This document shows positions 40,313-49,545 of a DNA stretch of 64,000 nt, in pieces (position 1 is the first letter of the stretch; each line of letters starts with the position of its first letter). This stretch comes from Deinococcus rubellus (GTDB lineage: Bacteria; Deinococcota; Deinococci; Deinococcales; Deinococcaceae), in contig NZ_CP104213.1 of assembly GCF_025244745.1 (NCBI RefSeq), positions 1,576,001 to 1,640,000 of the forward strand, read 5' to 3'. The translations under genes were made by a program, and so were the position numbers. A model generated the notes under the pieces. The model was not told the DNA's origin and ran no database searches. It saw nothing but the letters and a program-made list of their open reading frames with translations.

Positions 40313-41760
40313 GTAACTACTCAGCAGCAAAAACTAGGCATAATGATTTCACTGCGAAACACGCTGACGAGGCCATGCCAGACATTCAATCCCTGCTTGT
40401 GGAGCGTCGAGATGTCACTCCGGATACGGGCGAAGTGCTGGCCGCCCTCCTTGGATCGGAAGCCCCCAGAGACCTTGCGTTTAACGCACCACGGCCTGAT
40501 GTCCCGTTCGGCCTGATTGTTGTCAAAAGGCACACCTTCGTCGTGGAGGAAGCGCAGCACCGCCTCGCGGTGCTGCTGGCACCTCAGGGCCAGGTTGCGG
40601 CCTGGTGTCTGTTTCGTTCGGCCTCGTCTCCCAGGGACCGGAGGTGCTGGAGGATTGGCCTTCAGTCCAGCGTCCAGCAGGGCATCGAACTGCTGTTCGA
40701 AGGCGATCACGAGGTCGGGAGTGATCGTCCCATCCTTCTGCTGGTGGTACACCAGGCGCAGCGCGTCTCGCAGCTCTCCCGCCCATACTTGAGCGTGATG
40801 CTCGGCGAGGCCACGCAGTTCGCGCAGCAGGTGTGCCCCGCAGAGTGCGTGTTTCGCGGAGAGCTTGAAAGACGTGCTCCAGGCGTCGTGCATCAGGATG
40901 CCCTTGAACTGCGGCAGGACATTCATGGCTTCCAGCGCGGCGAAGCCCCGCTGGGAATGCTGGCCATCCAGGGTGAGCTGCGCGCAGCTCACGACATGCA
41001 TCCACTGCAGCTTGCCGTTGACCTTGCTGCCGGTCTCATCGGCGTGCAGGACGGGTTGATTGAGCAGCGCGGCTTTGAGCTGTGTCTCGAAGTCGATGAG
41101 GCGGTCAGCAGCCAATTGGAGGTTCAGGACAATGGTGCCTTCACTGGGATGCGCTCCACACAACGCTTCGAGGATCTCCGTGGTGCGTTCCAGCGGTATG
41201 AAGTGTGCCGCATTCAGGGAGACCGCCAGCCCATGAACCCGAGACCCGTACTGAACCCGGCCGGGAACGTCGTCAGGGAAGGATGCGTGCTGGCGGTGCC
41301 GACACCCTGGGCAGACCTTGACGTCCGCGCGGTACTCGGTCACCTGCAAACGCAGCTCTGGCAGGTCCATGACCTGCCGTGCTACGTGCCCTTGGGCACT
41401 GACGCTCTCCCACGCGTGTCCACAGGCGCAATATCCGGTCAACGGTAAGGAGACGACCTCATCCACGTGCTCCGCCATCTTGAGGGTCTTACCGACATGA
41501 CCACGTTGAGCGCCAGACGACCGGCCGGTCTTCTGGCGCTCACTCTTGGGTACCCACGGCTTGTCTTTGCTCGGTGGTTGACTGGACGTCGTGCTGTCCT
41601 GTGCCAACCGGGCCTCGAGGTCCCGGAGCCGTCCGAGCAACTGAGCCACCTGCGCTTCGAGTTCACGAATCCGGGCCTCAAGGCGCTCACAGTTGGGACA
41701 GGGAACTTCGCAGATGTCCAACTGTAGCAAGGAGACTGAGCTACCTCGCTGAGTAGTTAC
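40313..41760 (-). mobile_element. complete IS66-family insertion sequence (single-ORF, ISBst12-like)
   Basis: Terminal inverted repeats GTAACTACTCAGC (40313-40325) and GCTGAGTAGTTAC (41748-41760) enclose 1,448 bp with one transposase gene. It is flanked by a perfect 8-bp target duplication GGTTTCGC (40305-40312 and 41761-41768), the size expected for IS66. It has no tnpA or tnpB accessory genes. The insertion lies 34 bp downstream of the oxidoreductase gene. Confidence 0.92.
40321..41730 (-). CDS. IS66-family transposase
   Basis: The gene encodes 469 residues. N-terminal leucine-zipper (LEARIRELEAQVAQLLGRLRDLEA), then a Ser/Pro/Lys linker (SSQPPSKDKPWVPKS), a zinc-finger segment (YCACGHAWE, KVCPGCRHRQ), and the DDE core: VLHADETGSKVNGKLQW, GILMHDAWS and PFDNNQAERDIRPWCVKRKVSGGFRSKEGG. 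All three acidic blocks are intact. The stop codon lies within the left inverted repeat. Confidence 0.92.
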   Translation of the reverse strand: MLQLDICEVPCPNCERLEARIRELEAQVAQLLGRLRDLEARLAQDSTTSSQPPSKDKPWVPKSERQKTGRSSGAQRGHVGKTLKMAEHVDEVVSLPLTGYCACGHAWESVSAQGHVARQVMDLPELRLQVTEYRADVKVCPGCRHRQHASFPDDVPGRVQYGSRVHGLAVSLNAAHFIPLERTTEILEALCGAHPSEGTIVLNLQLAADRLIDFETQLKAALLNQPVLHADETGSKVNGKLQWMHVVSCAQLTLDGQHSQRGFAALEAMNVLPQFKGILMHDAWSTSFKLSAKHALCGAHLLRELRGLAEHHAQVWAGELRDALRLVYHQQKDGTITPDLVIAFEQQFDALLDAGLKANPPAPPVPGRRGRTKQTPGRNLALRCQQHREAVLRFLHDEGVPFDNNQAERDIRPWCVKRKVSGGFRSKEGGQHFARIRSDISTLHKQGLNVWHGLVSVFRSEIIMPSFCC

Positions 41761-41793
41761 GGTTTCGCTTTGCTTGTCCTGCTGCTGGCCGCT

Positions 41794-42813
41794 CTACAGC
41801 CGGACAACCATCTTGCCGGTGTTCTGACCATTCAGCAGACCCATGAAGGCTCCCGGTGTGTTCTCGATGCCCTCAATGACCGTCTCATCGTGGTGCAATT
41901 CGCCGGACGCGATCCAGCCGCTGACCTCCTGCACGAACGCCGCGAACAGGTGGCTGTAACTGCTGACGATAAAGCCTTTCAGCGTCAGTTGCTTGCCGAC
42001 AGCCAGCGCCAGGTTGCGCGGGCCGCTGGGCGGCTGGGCCGCGTTGTACTGGCTGATGGCCCCGCAGAGCGCCGCACGCCCGAAGGGATTGAAGACGCTC
42101 AAGGCCGCTTCCAGATGGTCGCCGCCCACGTTGTCGAAGTACACGTCTATGCCGTCCGGCGCGGCCTTGCGGAGTTGCTGGAGTACTGGAGCATCTTTGT
42201 AATTGAAAGCGGCGTCAAAGCCCAGGACGCCGGTCAGGTGGGCCACCTTTTCTGACGATCCGGCGCTGCCGATGACCCGCCCAGCCCCCTTGAGACGGGC
42301 GATCTGGCCCACCGCGCTGCCCACCGCCCCTGCCGCGCCTGACACGAACACCACGTCGCCCGGCTTGAAGGCGGCGACCTCCAGCAGTCCAGCGTAGGCG
42401 GTCAGGCCGGGCATGCCCAGAATGCCCAGGTAGGCGCTGGGCGAGACGCCAGGCTGGATGTCCAGCTTGCGCGCCGCCTGCGCAGGCATCAGCGCGTGGG
42501 TGCGCCAGCCCCGGTCATGTAGCACCAGATCGCCCACGCTGAGCCCATCTGCGCCCGAGGCCACCACCTCGCCCACCGCGCCACCGGTCATGGTTTCGTT
42601 CAGCGCGAAGGGCGGGGTGTACGATTTGACGTCGTTCATGCGTCCTCGCATGTAGGGATCGACGGTCAGGTAGAGGTTGCGAACCAGCACCTCGCCTGCG
42701 CCCGGCTGGCCGAGTTCGCGCTCCACCAGGGCAAAATCACTGTTCTTGGGTTCGCCCTGGGGACGGGCGGCCAGTTGAATCTCGCGGGAAATCGTGCGCT
42801 GAGCAGAAGTCAT
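41794..42813 (-). CDS. NADP-dependent oxidoreductase, medium-chain (CurA / PTGR-like)
   Basis: The gene encodes 339 residues. Zinc-free medium-chain dehydrogenase: VDPYMRGRMNDVKSY near residue 52, LGMPGLTAYAGLLEVAAFKPGDVVFVSGAAGAVGS (nucleotide-binding motif, about 130-165), and YFDNVGGDHLEAAL. The family reduces alkenal and alkenone double bonds with NADPH, protecting from lipid-peroxidation products. Single gene, with an IS66 element just beyond its 3' end and an IS5-like element upstream. Confidence 0.88.
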   Translation of the reverse strand: MTSAQRTISREIQLAARPQGEPKNSDFALVERELGQPGAGEVLVRNLYLTVDPYMRGRMNDVKSYTPPFALNETMTGGAVGEVVASGADGLSVGDLVLHDRGWRTHALMPAQAARKLDIQPGVSPSAYLGILGMPGLTAYAGLLEVAAFKPGDVVFVSGAAGAVGSAVGQIARLKGAGRVIGSAGSSEKVAHLTGVLGFDAAFNYKDAPVLQQLRKAAPDGIDVYFDNVGGDHLEAALSVFNPFGRAALCGAISQYNAAQPPSGPRNLALAVGKQLTLKGFIVSSYSHLFAAFVQEVSGWIASGELHHDETVIEGIENTPGAFMGLLNGQNTGKMVVRL

Positions 42814-42964
42814 GCCGGTATTGGGCCGTTTAACGGGTCGGGGAACTGTGATGCATCATTCGATTTAAAACGCCTGCGGTGGTCGGTTGTACATGGTGAA
42901 CTTTATCTCGAAAAACCGTCGGCGATTTGATGTTCAGCTGCCAAATGGCTTCCCTGCTGGACTA

Positions 42965-43880
42965 GGGTCTGTCTGGCTGAGTTTTCAGAGCCAGAGGACA
43001 ATGCACGCAACGTGTACAACGGCTAAAAACTGATGTCCACGTTTTTCGTAGCGGGTGGCGAGTGCTCTAAAATCCTTGAGCCGATTGATGTTGCATTCCA
43101 CCACCTGGCGGCCCTTGTCGGCTTCAGCGTCGAATTTCGGGGGCCGACCTCCACGACTGCCCTTCTTCAACCGCGCTTTCTTGGCATCCTTGCGTTCAGG
43201 ACAAACACAGACGATCTTGCGGCTCCGCAGTTGCTGACGGTACTTCCGTGCACCGTACGCACGATCTACGCGCACCATCGGCGGACGCTTCCGAGGGCGG
43301 CCCGGACCGGGCCGCCGGATGCAGACCTCGTCAAGGAGGGGAAGCAGGTAGGTCGGGTCGCTGGCCTGACCCTCCGACACCAGCACGGCCAACGGGCGGC
43401 GTTTTCCCTCGGTCAGCACGTGGATCTTGCTGTTTCGTCCTCCACGGCTGATGCCGAGCCACTCATCGTTGAGTGCCCCCTTTTTTCCAGCTTAGCTGGC
43501 TGTTTTCGTGCGCCCACCGCAGCGCGGTGGGCTTTACAACTGGTGCTATCCAGGGACGCGCCGTCCCAATCAATCTTTCCCTGAGCATCTTCCTTGACCT
43601 GGAGGGCCACGAGGACGCGTTTCCAGGTGCCATCGCGTGACCAGCGGGTGAAGCGATCCCAACACGTTTCCCAGGGGCCATACCGTTCTGGGATGTCCCG
43701 CCACGGTGCTCCCGTCTTCAGCCGCCAGAGAATGCCATTGATGACCGGCAGATGCGGCTTGTAGGCATGTCCGTGCCGGGGGTTACCTGGCCATTCAGGC
43801 TCCAGTTTTGCCCATTGTTCCGGCGTGAGATCTGTTCTGCCCATGACAGACGACTCTATCAAACTTAGCCAGACAGACCC
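42965..43880 (-). mobile_element. IS5-family (IS427-like) insertion sequence
   Basis: Inverted ends GGGTCTGTCTGGC... (from 42965) and its complement (to 43880) match over about 20 bp with one mismatch, flanked on both sides by TA, the short target duplication of this group. 916 bp with two overlapping transposase frames. It lies between the oxidoreductase and dinB genes, 82 bp before the dinB start. Confidence 0.85.
42985..43844 (-). CDS. IS5-family transposase, two frames joined by -1 frameshift
   Basis: The first frame (43844 to 43413, 143 codons) carries the HTH and first Asp region: [41 protein letters not shown] and [16 protein letters not shown]. The second frame, in -1, continues [36 protein letters not shown] and [19 protein letters not shown] to the stop at 42985, with the remaining DDE residues. 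The change takes place at AAAAAAGGGGG (minus strand, 43,486-43,476), where tRNA-Lys can slip from AAA to AAA. Programmed -1 frameshifting is known for IS427-type elements. Confidence 0.8.
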
Positions 43881-43962
43881 TAGGGCACTCAGCTGCCTCC
43901 CATACCATGCCAGCGCCGCGCCCATCACCTATACGACCCGAGCAAAGCGCCATCATGGCGGT

Positions 43963-45015
43963 GTGCGGCGGATCGTTCACATCGACATGGACGCCTTTTA
44001 CGCCAGCGTCGAGGTGCGTGACCAGCCCAGCCTGCGCGGTCAGGCCGTCGCGGTGGCGCACCAGAGTAAGCGCGGCGTGGTCCTGACTGCCAGCTACGAG
44101 GCCCGCGCTTACGGTGTCCGCAGCGCCATGCCCACCAGTCTGGCCCTGCAAAAATGCCCGCATCTCCTGCTCGCTGCGCCCCGGATGGACGTGTATAAGC
44201 AAGTCTCGGACGTCATCCGGGCCGTGTTCTTCCGGTATACCGATCTGGTCGAGCCGCTCTCGCTGGATGAAGCGTATCTGGATGTGAGCCACCACCCTTC
44301 CGGCACCCGCATCGCTCAGGCGATCAAGGTTGACATCCGGCGCGAGGCTGGTCTTACCGCCTCCGCCGGGGTCAGCTTCAACAAGTTTCTGGCCAAGCTC
44401 GCTTCCGACATGCACAAGCCCGACGGCCTGACCGTCATTCGCCCCGAGGACGCCGAGGCACTGATTGCCGCCCTGCCTGTGGAAGGGTTTCACGGCGTCG
44501 GCCCGGCCACGCGGGGCCGGATGCACGACCACCAGCTCTTTACCGGAGCCGACCTCAAGCGTCAGTCGCTCGCGGACTTGACCCGCTGGTTCGGCGCGCA
44601 GGGCGCACACTTTCACCGGATCAGCCACGGAATAGATGAGCGTCCCGTCGATCCGGACCGTGAGCGCAAGAGTGTCGGCGTGGAGCGCACCTTCGAGGAC
44701 GACCTGACGCGCTTCGCCGAGGTGCAGGCGGCCTTGCCGGGGCTGATCGAACTGCTGATCCCGCGCCTGACGCGTGCCGACTACCGGGGGCGCAGTCTGG
44801 TGCTGAAAGTCAAGTTCGCGGACCGGACCCTGCTGACCCGCCGACTCACCAGTCCCGTACCGCTGACCGATCCGGCACGGCTGCTCAGACTGGCGCGAGA
44901 ACTGCTGACCCCGGAACTGCTCTCGGGCCGTCCGGTGCGGCTGCTGGGCCTGAGCGTTCAAAATCAGCTCGCCCCACCCGCGTCGGGAGCGCAGCCGCCG
45001 CTGTTTCCGCAGTGA
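43963..45015 (+). CDS. dinB: DNA polymerase IV (Y-family)
   Basis: The gene encodes 350 residues from GTG 43963, chosen because RRIVHIDMDAFYASVE begins the conserved palm at the usual distance; upstream frame extends into the IS. Catalytic residues D8 in DMDAFY and D102-E103 in SLDEAYLD are present, plus YEARAYGVRSAM and the little-finger region KSVGVERTFEDD. It carries out translesion synthesis. The IS5-like element ends 82 bp upstream, so the native promoter may have been replaced. Confidence 0.9.
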   Translation: MRRIVHIDMDAFYASVEVRDQPSLRGQAVAVAHQSKRGVVLTASYEARAYGVRSAMPTSLALQKCPHLLLAAPRMDVYKQVSDVIRAVFFRYTDLVEPLSLDEAYLDVSHHPSGTRIAQAIKVDIRREAGLTASAGVSFNKFLAKLASDMHKPDGLTVIRPEDAEALIAALPVEGFHGVGPATRGRMHDHQLFTGADLKRQSLADLTRWFGAQGAHFHRISHGIDERPVDPDRERKSVGVERTFEDDLTRFAEVQAALPGLIELLIPRLTRADYRGRSLVLKVKFADRTLLTRRLTSPVPLTDPARLLRLARELLTPELLSGRPVRLLGLSVQNQLAPPASGAQPPLFPQ

Positions 45016-45051
45016 GGGCGGCTGGAGTTTCGGTGTTGCCGCAGTAAAAAT

Positions 45052-45089
45052 GGCGGGGGCGAAGACCCGCTTCAGTCTTCGCCCCCGCC
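45052..45089 (-). terminator. terminator between dinB and the flotillin gene
   Basis: A 15-bp perfect stem (45052-45066 with 45075-45089) has an 8-base loop. The T run lies on the minus-strand side (A5 at 45046-45050), so it mainly ends the leftward flotillin operon. Confidence 0.8.
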
Positions 45090-45103
45090 TACCCGCTCCC
45101 CTG

Positions 45104-46396
45104 TCAGTCGTTGGCTGAGCTGACCGGCACAGCCGGCGCAGTCACACCCGAGCCGCGCATCGTCAGGGCGCTGAGCAGGTTGACTCCGGTGGCGTTCTCG
45201 ACCTGCTCGATCAGCGAGACGATGTTGCCGGGCAGGGTGCCGATGGCGTTCCGGGTGGCCTGGCCTGATCCCGAATCGAGCACCGTGATCTTGTCGATCT
45301 GCATGCCGCGCACCGCATCGGCAAACTCGGAGACGATGCCGGGCAGCATGTTGAGGATGTATGCCCGCTCGCCCTCGCTGCCTGCCTGCCGGAACGCCTC
45401 GGTCATCAGCCGCACGGCCTCGGCCTTGGCACGGCCCTCCTCGATGATCGGCGCGGCGGCGGCCTGGGCTTCCAGGAGTTTGGCCTCGCGCTGGGCGCGG
45501 GCGGGGGCCACCACGTCGGCCTCGTAGCGCTTGGCGTTCAGAATGACGCGCTCCTGCTCGAGCTGCTGCTCGGCCACCACGCGGGCGCGCTCGGCGGTGA
45601 CTTTGGCCTCGTTTTCCTTGGAGGCGGCCACCGCGCCGAGTTCGGCAGTGCGGATTCTGAGCATGTTCTGCTGCTCCAGCACCGCTTGGGAGCTGATGGC
45701 CTGAGCCACCTGGGCACGCTGGCGTGCCTGGGCCTCGGCCTGGGTCGCTTCGGCGTCGCGCTCGGCCTCGGCCACGCGGGCTTCCTTGAGCACGTCGGCG
45801 GTCTGGCGGCGGCCAATGCTGTCGAGGTAGCCCGAGGCGTCCGAGACATTCTGAATCTTCAGGGTGTCGAGCTTGATGCCCAGGTTGCCCAGGTCGTGGT
45901 CGGCCTCGCCGATGAGTTCCTCGGCGAAGCGGAGGCGGTCCTGGTTGATCTCCTCGGGAGTCAGGGTGGCGACCACGCCGCGCAGGTTGCCCTCCAGGGT
46001 GTCGCGCACGATGTTGGTGAGCTGCTTGCGGTCAGTGTCGAGAAACCGCTCGATGGCGTTGGAGAGCTGCGGCTCGTGGGCGTTGATCTTGACGTTGGCG
46101 ACGGCGTGGATGGTCAGCGGAATGCCGCCCTTGGAGTAGGCGTTCTCGACGCGCAGATCGAGCGGAATGGTCGTGAGGTCCATCCAGGCGACTTTTTCGA
46201 GCAGCGGCACGCGAAAGGCCCGCCCGCCGCGAATGACCCGGTAGCCTACCGAGTCGCCCTCAGCGGTGGTGCGCGAGCGGCCCGAGATGACCACCACCTT
46301 GTTGGGGGGCACGATGATCAGCAGAGAGCGGATCATCATCAGCACGATGAAAATACCGAAGAGGACGATCAGGGCGAGCACAATGGTTCCGGTCAT
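45104..46396 (-). CDS. floT: flotillin-like SPFH-domain membrane protein
   Basis: The gene encodes 430 residues. N-terminal membrane hairpin (IVLALIVLFGIFIVLMMIRSLLIIV), SPFH domain (residues about 30-190, PNKVVVISGRSR, GGRAFRVPLLEKV, IPLTIHAVANVKI), then a long Ala/Glu coiled coil (200-330) with the repeated EA pattern of flotillins, and a C-terminal part IDKITVLDSGSG. It scaffolds membrane microdomains. It forms an operon with the upstream NfeD-type gene, as in Bacillus yuaF-yuaG. Confidence 0.9.
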   Translation of the reverse strand: MTGTIVLALIVLFGIFIVLMMIRSLLIIVPPNKVVVISGRSRTTAEGDSVGYRVIRGGRAFRVPLLEKVAWMDLTTIPLDLRVENAYSKGGIPLTIHAVANVKINAHEPQLSNAIERFLDTDRKQLTNIVRDTLEGNLRGVVATLTPEEINQDRLRFAEELIGEADHDLGNLGIKLDTLKIQNVSDASGYLDSIGRRQTADVLKEARVAEAERDAEATQAEAQARQRAQVAQAISSQAVLEQQNMLRIRTAELGAVAASKENEAKVTAERARVVAEQQLEQERVILNAKRYEADVVAPARAQREAKLLEAQAAAAPIIEEGRAKAEAVRLMTEAFRQAGSEGERAYILNMLPGIVSEFADAVRGMQIDKITVLDSGSGQATRNAIGTLPGNIVSLIEQVENATGVNLLSALTMRGSGVTAPAVPVSSAND

Positions 46397-46523
46397 GAGG
46401 GGCCTCGGAGAAAGGAAAGGTGAGCGGGGCGAGGGAACGTCGGGGCAGGGAAGATGAGCGAATGCAGGGTTGTGCTGAGCAAAGAGAAAACAGGCTCAGC
46501 CCTGCCGGTCAGGACTGGCGGCA

Positions 46524-47060
46524 TCAGTTGCCCTCCCAGACCCGCACGTCCAGCAGGCCGCCCTCGACCCCGATCACGATGATCTGGTCGCCGGGGTGCA
46601 GGGTGTCGGCGCTGCGGGCCAGGAGCTGCTCGGTCTGGCCTGCCACGATCAATTCGACCTTGCCGGGCTGCCCACCCACCGGAGCCACCGTCACCTTGCC
46701 GGTGCGGCCCGTGAGGGTCAGGGCCTGGGTCGCGGTTTCGCCTCGCGTGCGCGCCAGCCGCAGGGCCACCGCTGCGAACGCGCCGACCAGCAGTCCGCAG
46801 ATCAGCGCAAACCCCAGTTGCGCCAGCCCGCCGAGGCCCAGGCCGCGCGCTGCCAGCCCGCCCAGCCCGAAGAAAGCTGCGAAACTCACCATCGCCCGCA
46901 GCGAGAAGTAGCTGGCCCAGCCATCCTGGGCCTCCATCACGTGGTCCGGGTGACCTGTGCCCACGTCCGAGCCACTGGGGTCGTGGTCGTGGCCGCCTAT
47001 CACCGAAAAGGCCAGTAGGCCGCCGCCCACGATGAAGCAAAACAAGTACAGCATGAGCAT
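46524..47060 (-). CDS. NfeD-type membrane protein, flotillin partner
   Basis: The gene encodes 178 residues. Three membrane segments (YLFCFIVGGGLLAFSVI, FSLRAMVSFAAFFGLGGLAA, LGFALICGLLVGAFAAVAL) precede a C-terminal OB-fold domain (GRTGKVTVAPVGGQPGKVELIVAGQ ... LHPGDQIIVIGVEGGLLDVRV), the NfeD/YuaF plan. It is 127 bp upstream of the flotillin gene in the same direction. It probably acts with it in membrane organisation or stress resistance. Confidence 0.85.
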   Translation of the reverse strand: MLMLYLFCFIVGGGLLAFSVIGGHDHDPSGSDVGTGHPDHVMEAQDGWASYFSLRAMVSFAAFFGLGGLAARGLGLGGLAQLGFALICGLLVGAFAAVALRLARTRGETATQALTLTGRTGKVTVAPVGGQPGKVELIVAGQTEQLLARSADTLHPGDQIIVIGVEGGLLDVRVWEGN

Positions 47061-47119
47061 TGACGCCTCCTGAAAGCAGGTACGGGTTCAGCGGGCCAGA
47101 AGTTGCGGGCGCGGCGCAC

Positions 47120-47773
47120 TCAGGGCATCAGCCGCTCGACCGTCCAGCCCTCCCCAGCCCGGCGGTACACGAAGCGGTCGTGCATCCGGTTCGCTCGTCC
47201 CTGCCAGAATTCCCATTCCTGCGGCGCGATTCGGTAACCGCCCCAGAAGTCGGGTCTGGGCACCTCGCTGCCCTCCGGATACTGCGCCTCCAAAGCGCTG
47301 AGCCTGGCCTCCAGCGCCGCCCGGCTCTCAACTGGGGCGCTCTGCGGGTCGCTGGCGTGGGCAGCGAGCTGCGACTCGCGGGGGCGCTTGTGAAAGTAGG
47401 TGTCCGATTCCTCCAGGCTGACTTTCTCGGCGGAGCCGTAAACGCGCACCTGCCGCTCCAGATCGGGCCAGAAGAACAGCAGCTCGGCCTGCGGGTTGGT
47501 GGCCAGATCATGGCCCTTGTGAGACCCGTAATTGGTGTAGAAGGTCAGGCCGCGCTCGTCCGCGCCGCGCAGCAGCACCGTGCGGACGCTGGGCCGCCCG
47601 GCAGCGTCGGCAGTGGCCAGGCTTAGCGCGTAGGGTTCGCGCACCTGGCTGTGCTGGGCGGACCCGAACCAGCCCTGAAACTGTGCCAGCGGATCGGCAG
47701 CGAGGTCGGCGCGGCGGAGTTCGCCCTGGGTATACGAAACGCGCAGGGCGGTGAGGTCGGGTGAATCGCTCAT
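47120..47773 (-). CDS. pdxH: pyridoxamine 5'-phosphate oxidase
   Basis: The gene encodes 217 residues. FMN-dependent last step of pyridoxal phosphate synthesis. Visible family motifs: [33 protein letters not shown] (FMN phosphate site), [31 protein letters not shown] (substrate site) and the C-terminal signature [18 protein letters not shown]. Full length. It lies nine bases after mutM in one leftward operon. Confidence 0.95.
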   Translation of the reverse strand: MSDSPDLTALRVSYTQGELRRADLAADPLAQFQGWFGSAQHSQVREPYALSLATADAAGRPSVRTVLLRGADERGLTFYTNYGSHKGHDLATNPQAELLFFWPDLERQVRVYGSAEKVSLEESDTYFHKRPRESQLAAHASDPQSAPVESRAALEARLSALEAQYPEGSEVPRPDFWGGYRIAPQEWEFWQGRANRMHDRFVYRRAGEGWTVERLMP

Positions 47774-47782
47774 GTGCTCAAG

Positions 47783-48613
47783 TTAGCGCGGCTTGAGGGT
47801 CTGACACCTGGGGCAAAAATGCGTTCCTCGCTGGGCCAGCACGGTCTTCGCTATCGGCGTGCCGCAGCGCTCGCACGGCTCTCCTGCTCTGGCGTAGGCG
47901 TGGTGTTGCACCTGGAATGCCCCCGCCTCGCCGTCGTGCTGGCGGTAGGTGCCGTCACCCAGAGTACTGCCGCCCGCCGCCACCGCTGCCGTCATCACCT
48001 CACGGATGGCCGTGTAGAGACGCCGCGCCTCGGCAGGCTTGAGCCGGGTCTGGGCCGGGTGCACCTGGCTTGTCCACAAGCTCTCATCGGCGTAGATGTT
48101 GCCCACGCCCGACACCGGCTTCTGCGACAGCAGCCAGGGCTTGACGGCCCCCGCGCTGGCCGCCGCCTTCACGAACTCGGCCTCGCTGAACTCCTCCGAG
48201 AGTGGCTCCGGCCCCATGTTGTGCAGGGTAGGGAAGGCGGCGTACTCGCCTCTGCGGACCACCGCCACCTTGCCGAAGCGCCGGGCGTCGTTGAAATAAA
48301 TTGCACCCTGGTCGGTATGCAGCGTGACGCGGGTGTGCGGCCCCGCTTCCAGCCGGAAGCCGCCGGTCATGCCCAGGTGAACGAGCAGTTCTAGGTCCTC
48401 GCTGTGCTCGCCAGCGGTGGCGGCCTCGTGGGCGGCGAGTTGTAGTAGCAGGTACTTGCCGCGCCGCCCGATGCCGGTCACGGTGCGGCCCTCGGCTTTG
48501 TGGGTGTCGGTGTACTTGTGCGGCGCGTCGTGTTCGATGCGCGTTAGGATGCGGCCCACCAGGAGCGGCTCGATCTTGCGGCGGGTGGTCTCGACTTCGG
48601 GCAGTTCGGGCAT
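47783..48613 (-). CDS. mutM: formamidopyrimidine-DNA glycosylase
   Basis: The gene encodes 276 residues. Catalytic N-terminus MPELPEVE (Pro2 nucleophile, Glu3), the H2TH region (KPWLLSQKPVSGVGNIYADESL) and a C-terminal zinc finger (CERCGTPIAKTVLAQRGTHFCPRCQ: four cysteines). It excises 8-oxoguanine and formamidopyrimidines and cuts the strand. First gene of the mutM-pdxH pair; full length with all key residues. Confidence 0.95.
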   Translation of the reverse strand: MPELPEVETTRRKIEPLLVGRILTRIEHDAPHKYTDTHKAEGRTVTGIGRRGKYLLLQLAAHEAATAGEHSEDLELLVHLGMTGGFRLEAGPHTRVTLHTDQGAIYFNDARRFGKVAVVRRGEYAAFPTLHNMGPEPLSEEFSEAEFVKAAASAGAVKPWLLSQKPVSGVGNIYADESLWTSQVHPAQTRLKPAEARRLYTAIREVMTAAVAAGGSTLGDGTYRQHDGEAGAFQVQHHAYARAGEPCERCGTPIAKTVLAQRGTHFCPRCQTLKPR

Positions 48614-48667
48614 GGCTTCAGGCTAACGCTGGGCGGCGACTTTAACCGTGCTGCCAGACGGTGCGGC

Positions 48668-48679
48668 TAGACTCACGGC
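48668..48679 (+). promoter_or_regulatory. leaderless -10 box of pcp
   Basis: TAGACT at 48668-48673 followed by six bases and ATG 48680, the spacing of a leaderless Deinococcus promoter. No clear -35. Confidence 0.5.
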
Positions 48680-49306
48680 ATGAACCGCATTCTGCTGACC
48701 GGCTTCGAGGCCTTCGGTGACCACCCCAGCAACCCGACCCTGACAGCGCTCTCAGCTTTTGGGAACCAGCAGATCGCAGGCGCGCAAGTCTTCACCCAGG
48801 CGTTGCCGGTCAATGCCGCCAGCATGCCGGAAGTGCTGGCGCAGGTTCTGAAACGTGTTCAGCCCCACGCCGTGCTGCTGACCGGGCTGGCGGCGGGCCG
48901 GGTGCAGCTCAGCTTGGAGCGGGTGGCCCTGAACGTCCTCGATTTCCGCATTCCCGACAACGCGGGCGCGTCGTTTCAGGACCGCGAACTCTGCTCTGGC
49001 GGCCCCGACGCCTACCTCAGCACGCTGCCGCTGCGGGCCATTCTGAGCGCCTGGCGGGAAGCGGGCGTGCCCGGTTATGTCAGTGACACGGCGGGCCTGT
49101 ACCTGTGCAATCAGGCCATGTACCTGGCCCGCCATCAGCTCGGCCCCGGCGTGCCCTGCGGCTTTCTTCACGTACCCGCTGACGAGACGCTGGCCTTATT
49201 CCAGCCGCCCGGCAGGCCCCTGCTACCCTACCTGCCACAAAGCGAGATCAACCGGGGCATCGGGCTGGCGCTGGACGCGCTGGCAGCTGGCCTGACTTCG
49301 CTCTAG
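48680..49306 (+). CDS. pcp: pyrrolidone-carboxylate peptidase
   Basis: The gene encodes 208 residues. C15-family cysteine peptidase that removes N-terminal pyroglutamate. Triad E80 (LERVALN), C143 (AGLYLCNQAMY) and H164 (GFLHVP), with the opening ILLTGFEAFGDHPSNPT. Single gene with a leaderless-type promoter. Its stop overlaps that of the opposing small gene by four bases (49303-49306). Confidence 0.93.
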   Translation: MNRILLTGFEAFGDHPSNPTLTALSAFGNQQIAGAQVFTQALPVNAASMPEVLAQVLKRVQPHAVLLTGLAAGRVQLSLERVALNVLDFRIPDNAGASFQDRELCSGGPDAYLSTLPLRAILSAWREAGVPGYVSDTAGLYLCNQAMYLARHQLGPGVPCGFLHVPADETLALFQPPGRPLLPYLPQSEINRGIGLALDALAAGLTSL

Positions 49307-49545
49307 GGAAACGCAGCCTTGCCCACTTGCCACTTGCCCTCTGGCCCGCCGGACCAGTGCCATTCGCCGGGGGGCCGCGTCTCCAGGCAGCGCACCACCT
49401 CGCTGAGCGCCACCCGGCGGGCAAAGCGGGTGCGGGCGTGCCACTCGCCGAGGGCCGCCCCGCGCCCGGCAGCGGGCAGGCTGCGCAGGGTGTTGGCGGC
49501 CCGGTTGACGGCCAGGTCGAACAGGGCGTCCGGGGCGCGGTTCAT
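49303..49545 (-). CDS. hypothetical protein
   Basis: The gene encodes 80 residues, coupled to the gene before it (start overlaps that stop by four bases). Arg/Ala-rich helix followed by a Trp-containing tail (PPGEWHWSGGPEGKWQVGKAAF). No family is recognised. The convergent overlap with pcp is notable but common in compact genomes. Confidence 0.5.
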   Translation of the reverse strand: MNRAPDALFDLAVNRAANTLRSLPAAGRGAALGEWHARTRFARRVALSEVVRCLETRPPGEWHWSGGPEGKWQVGKAAFP

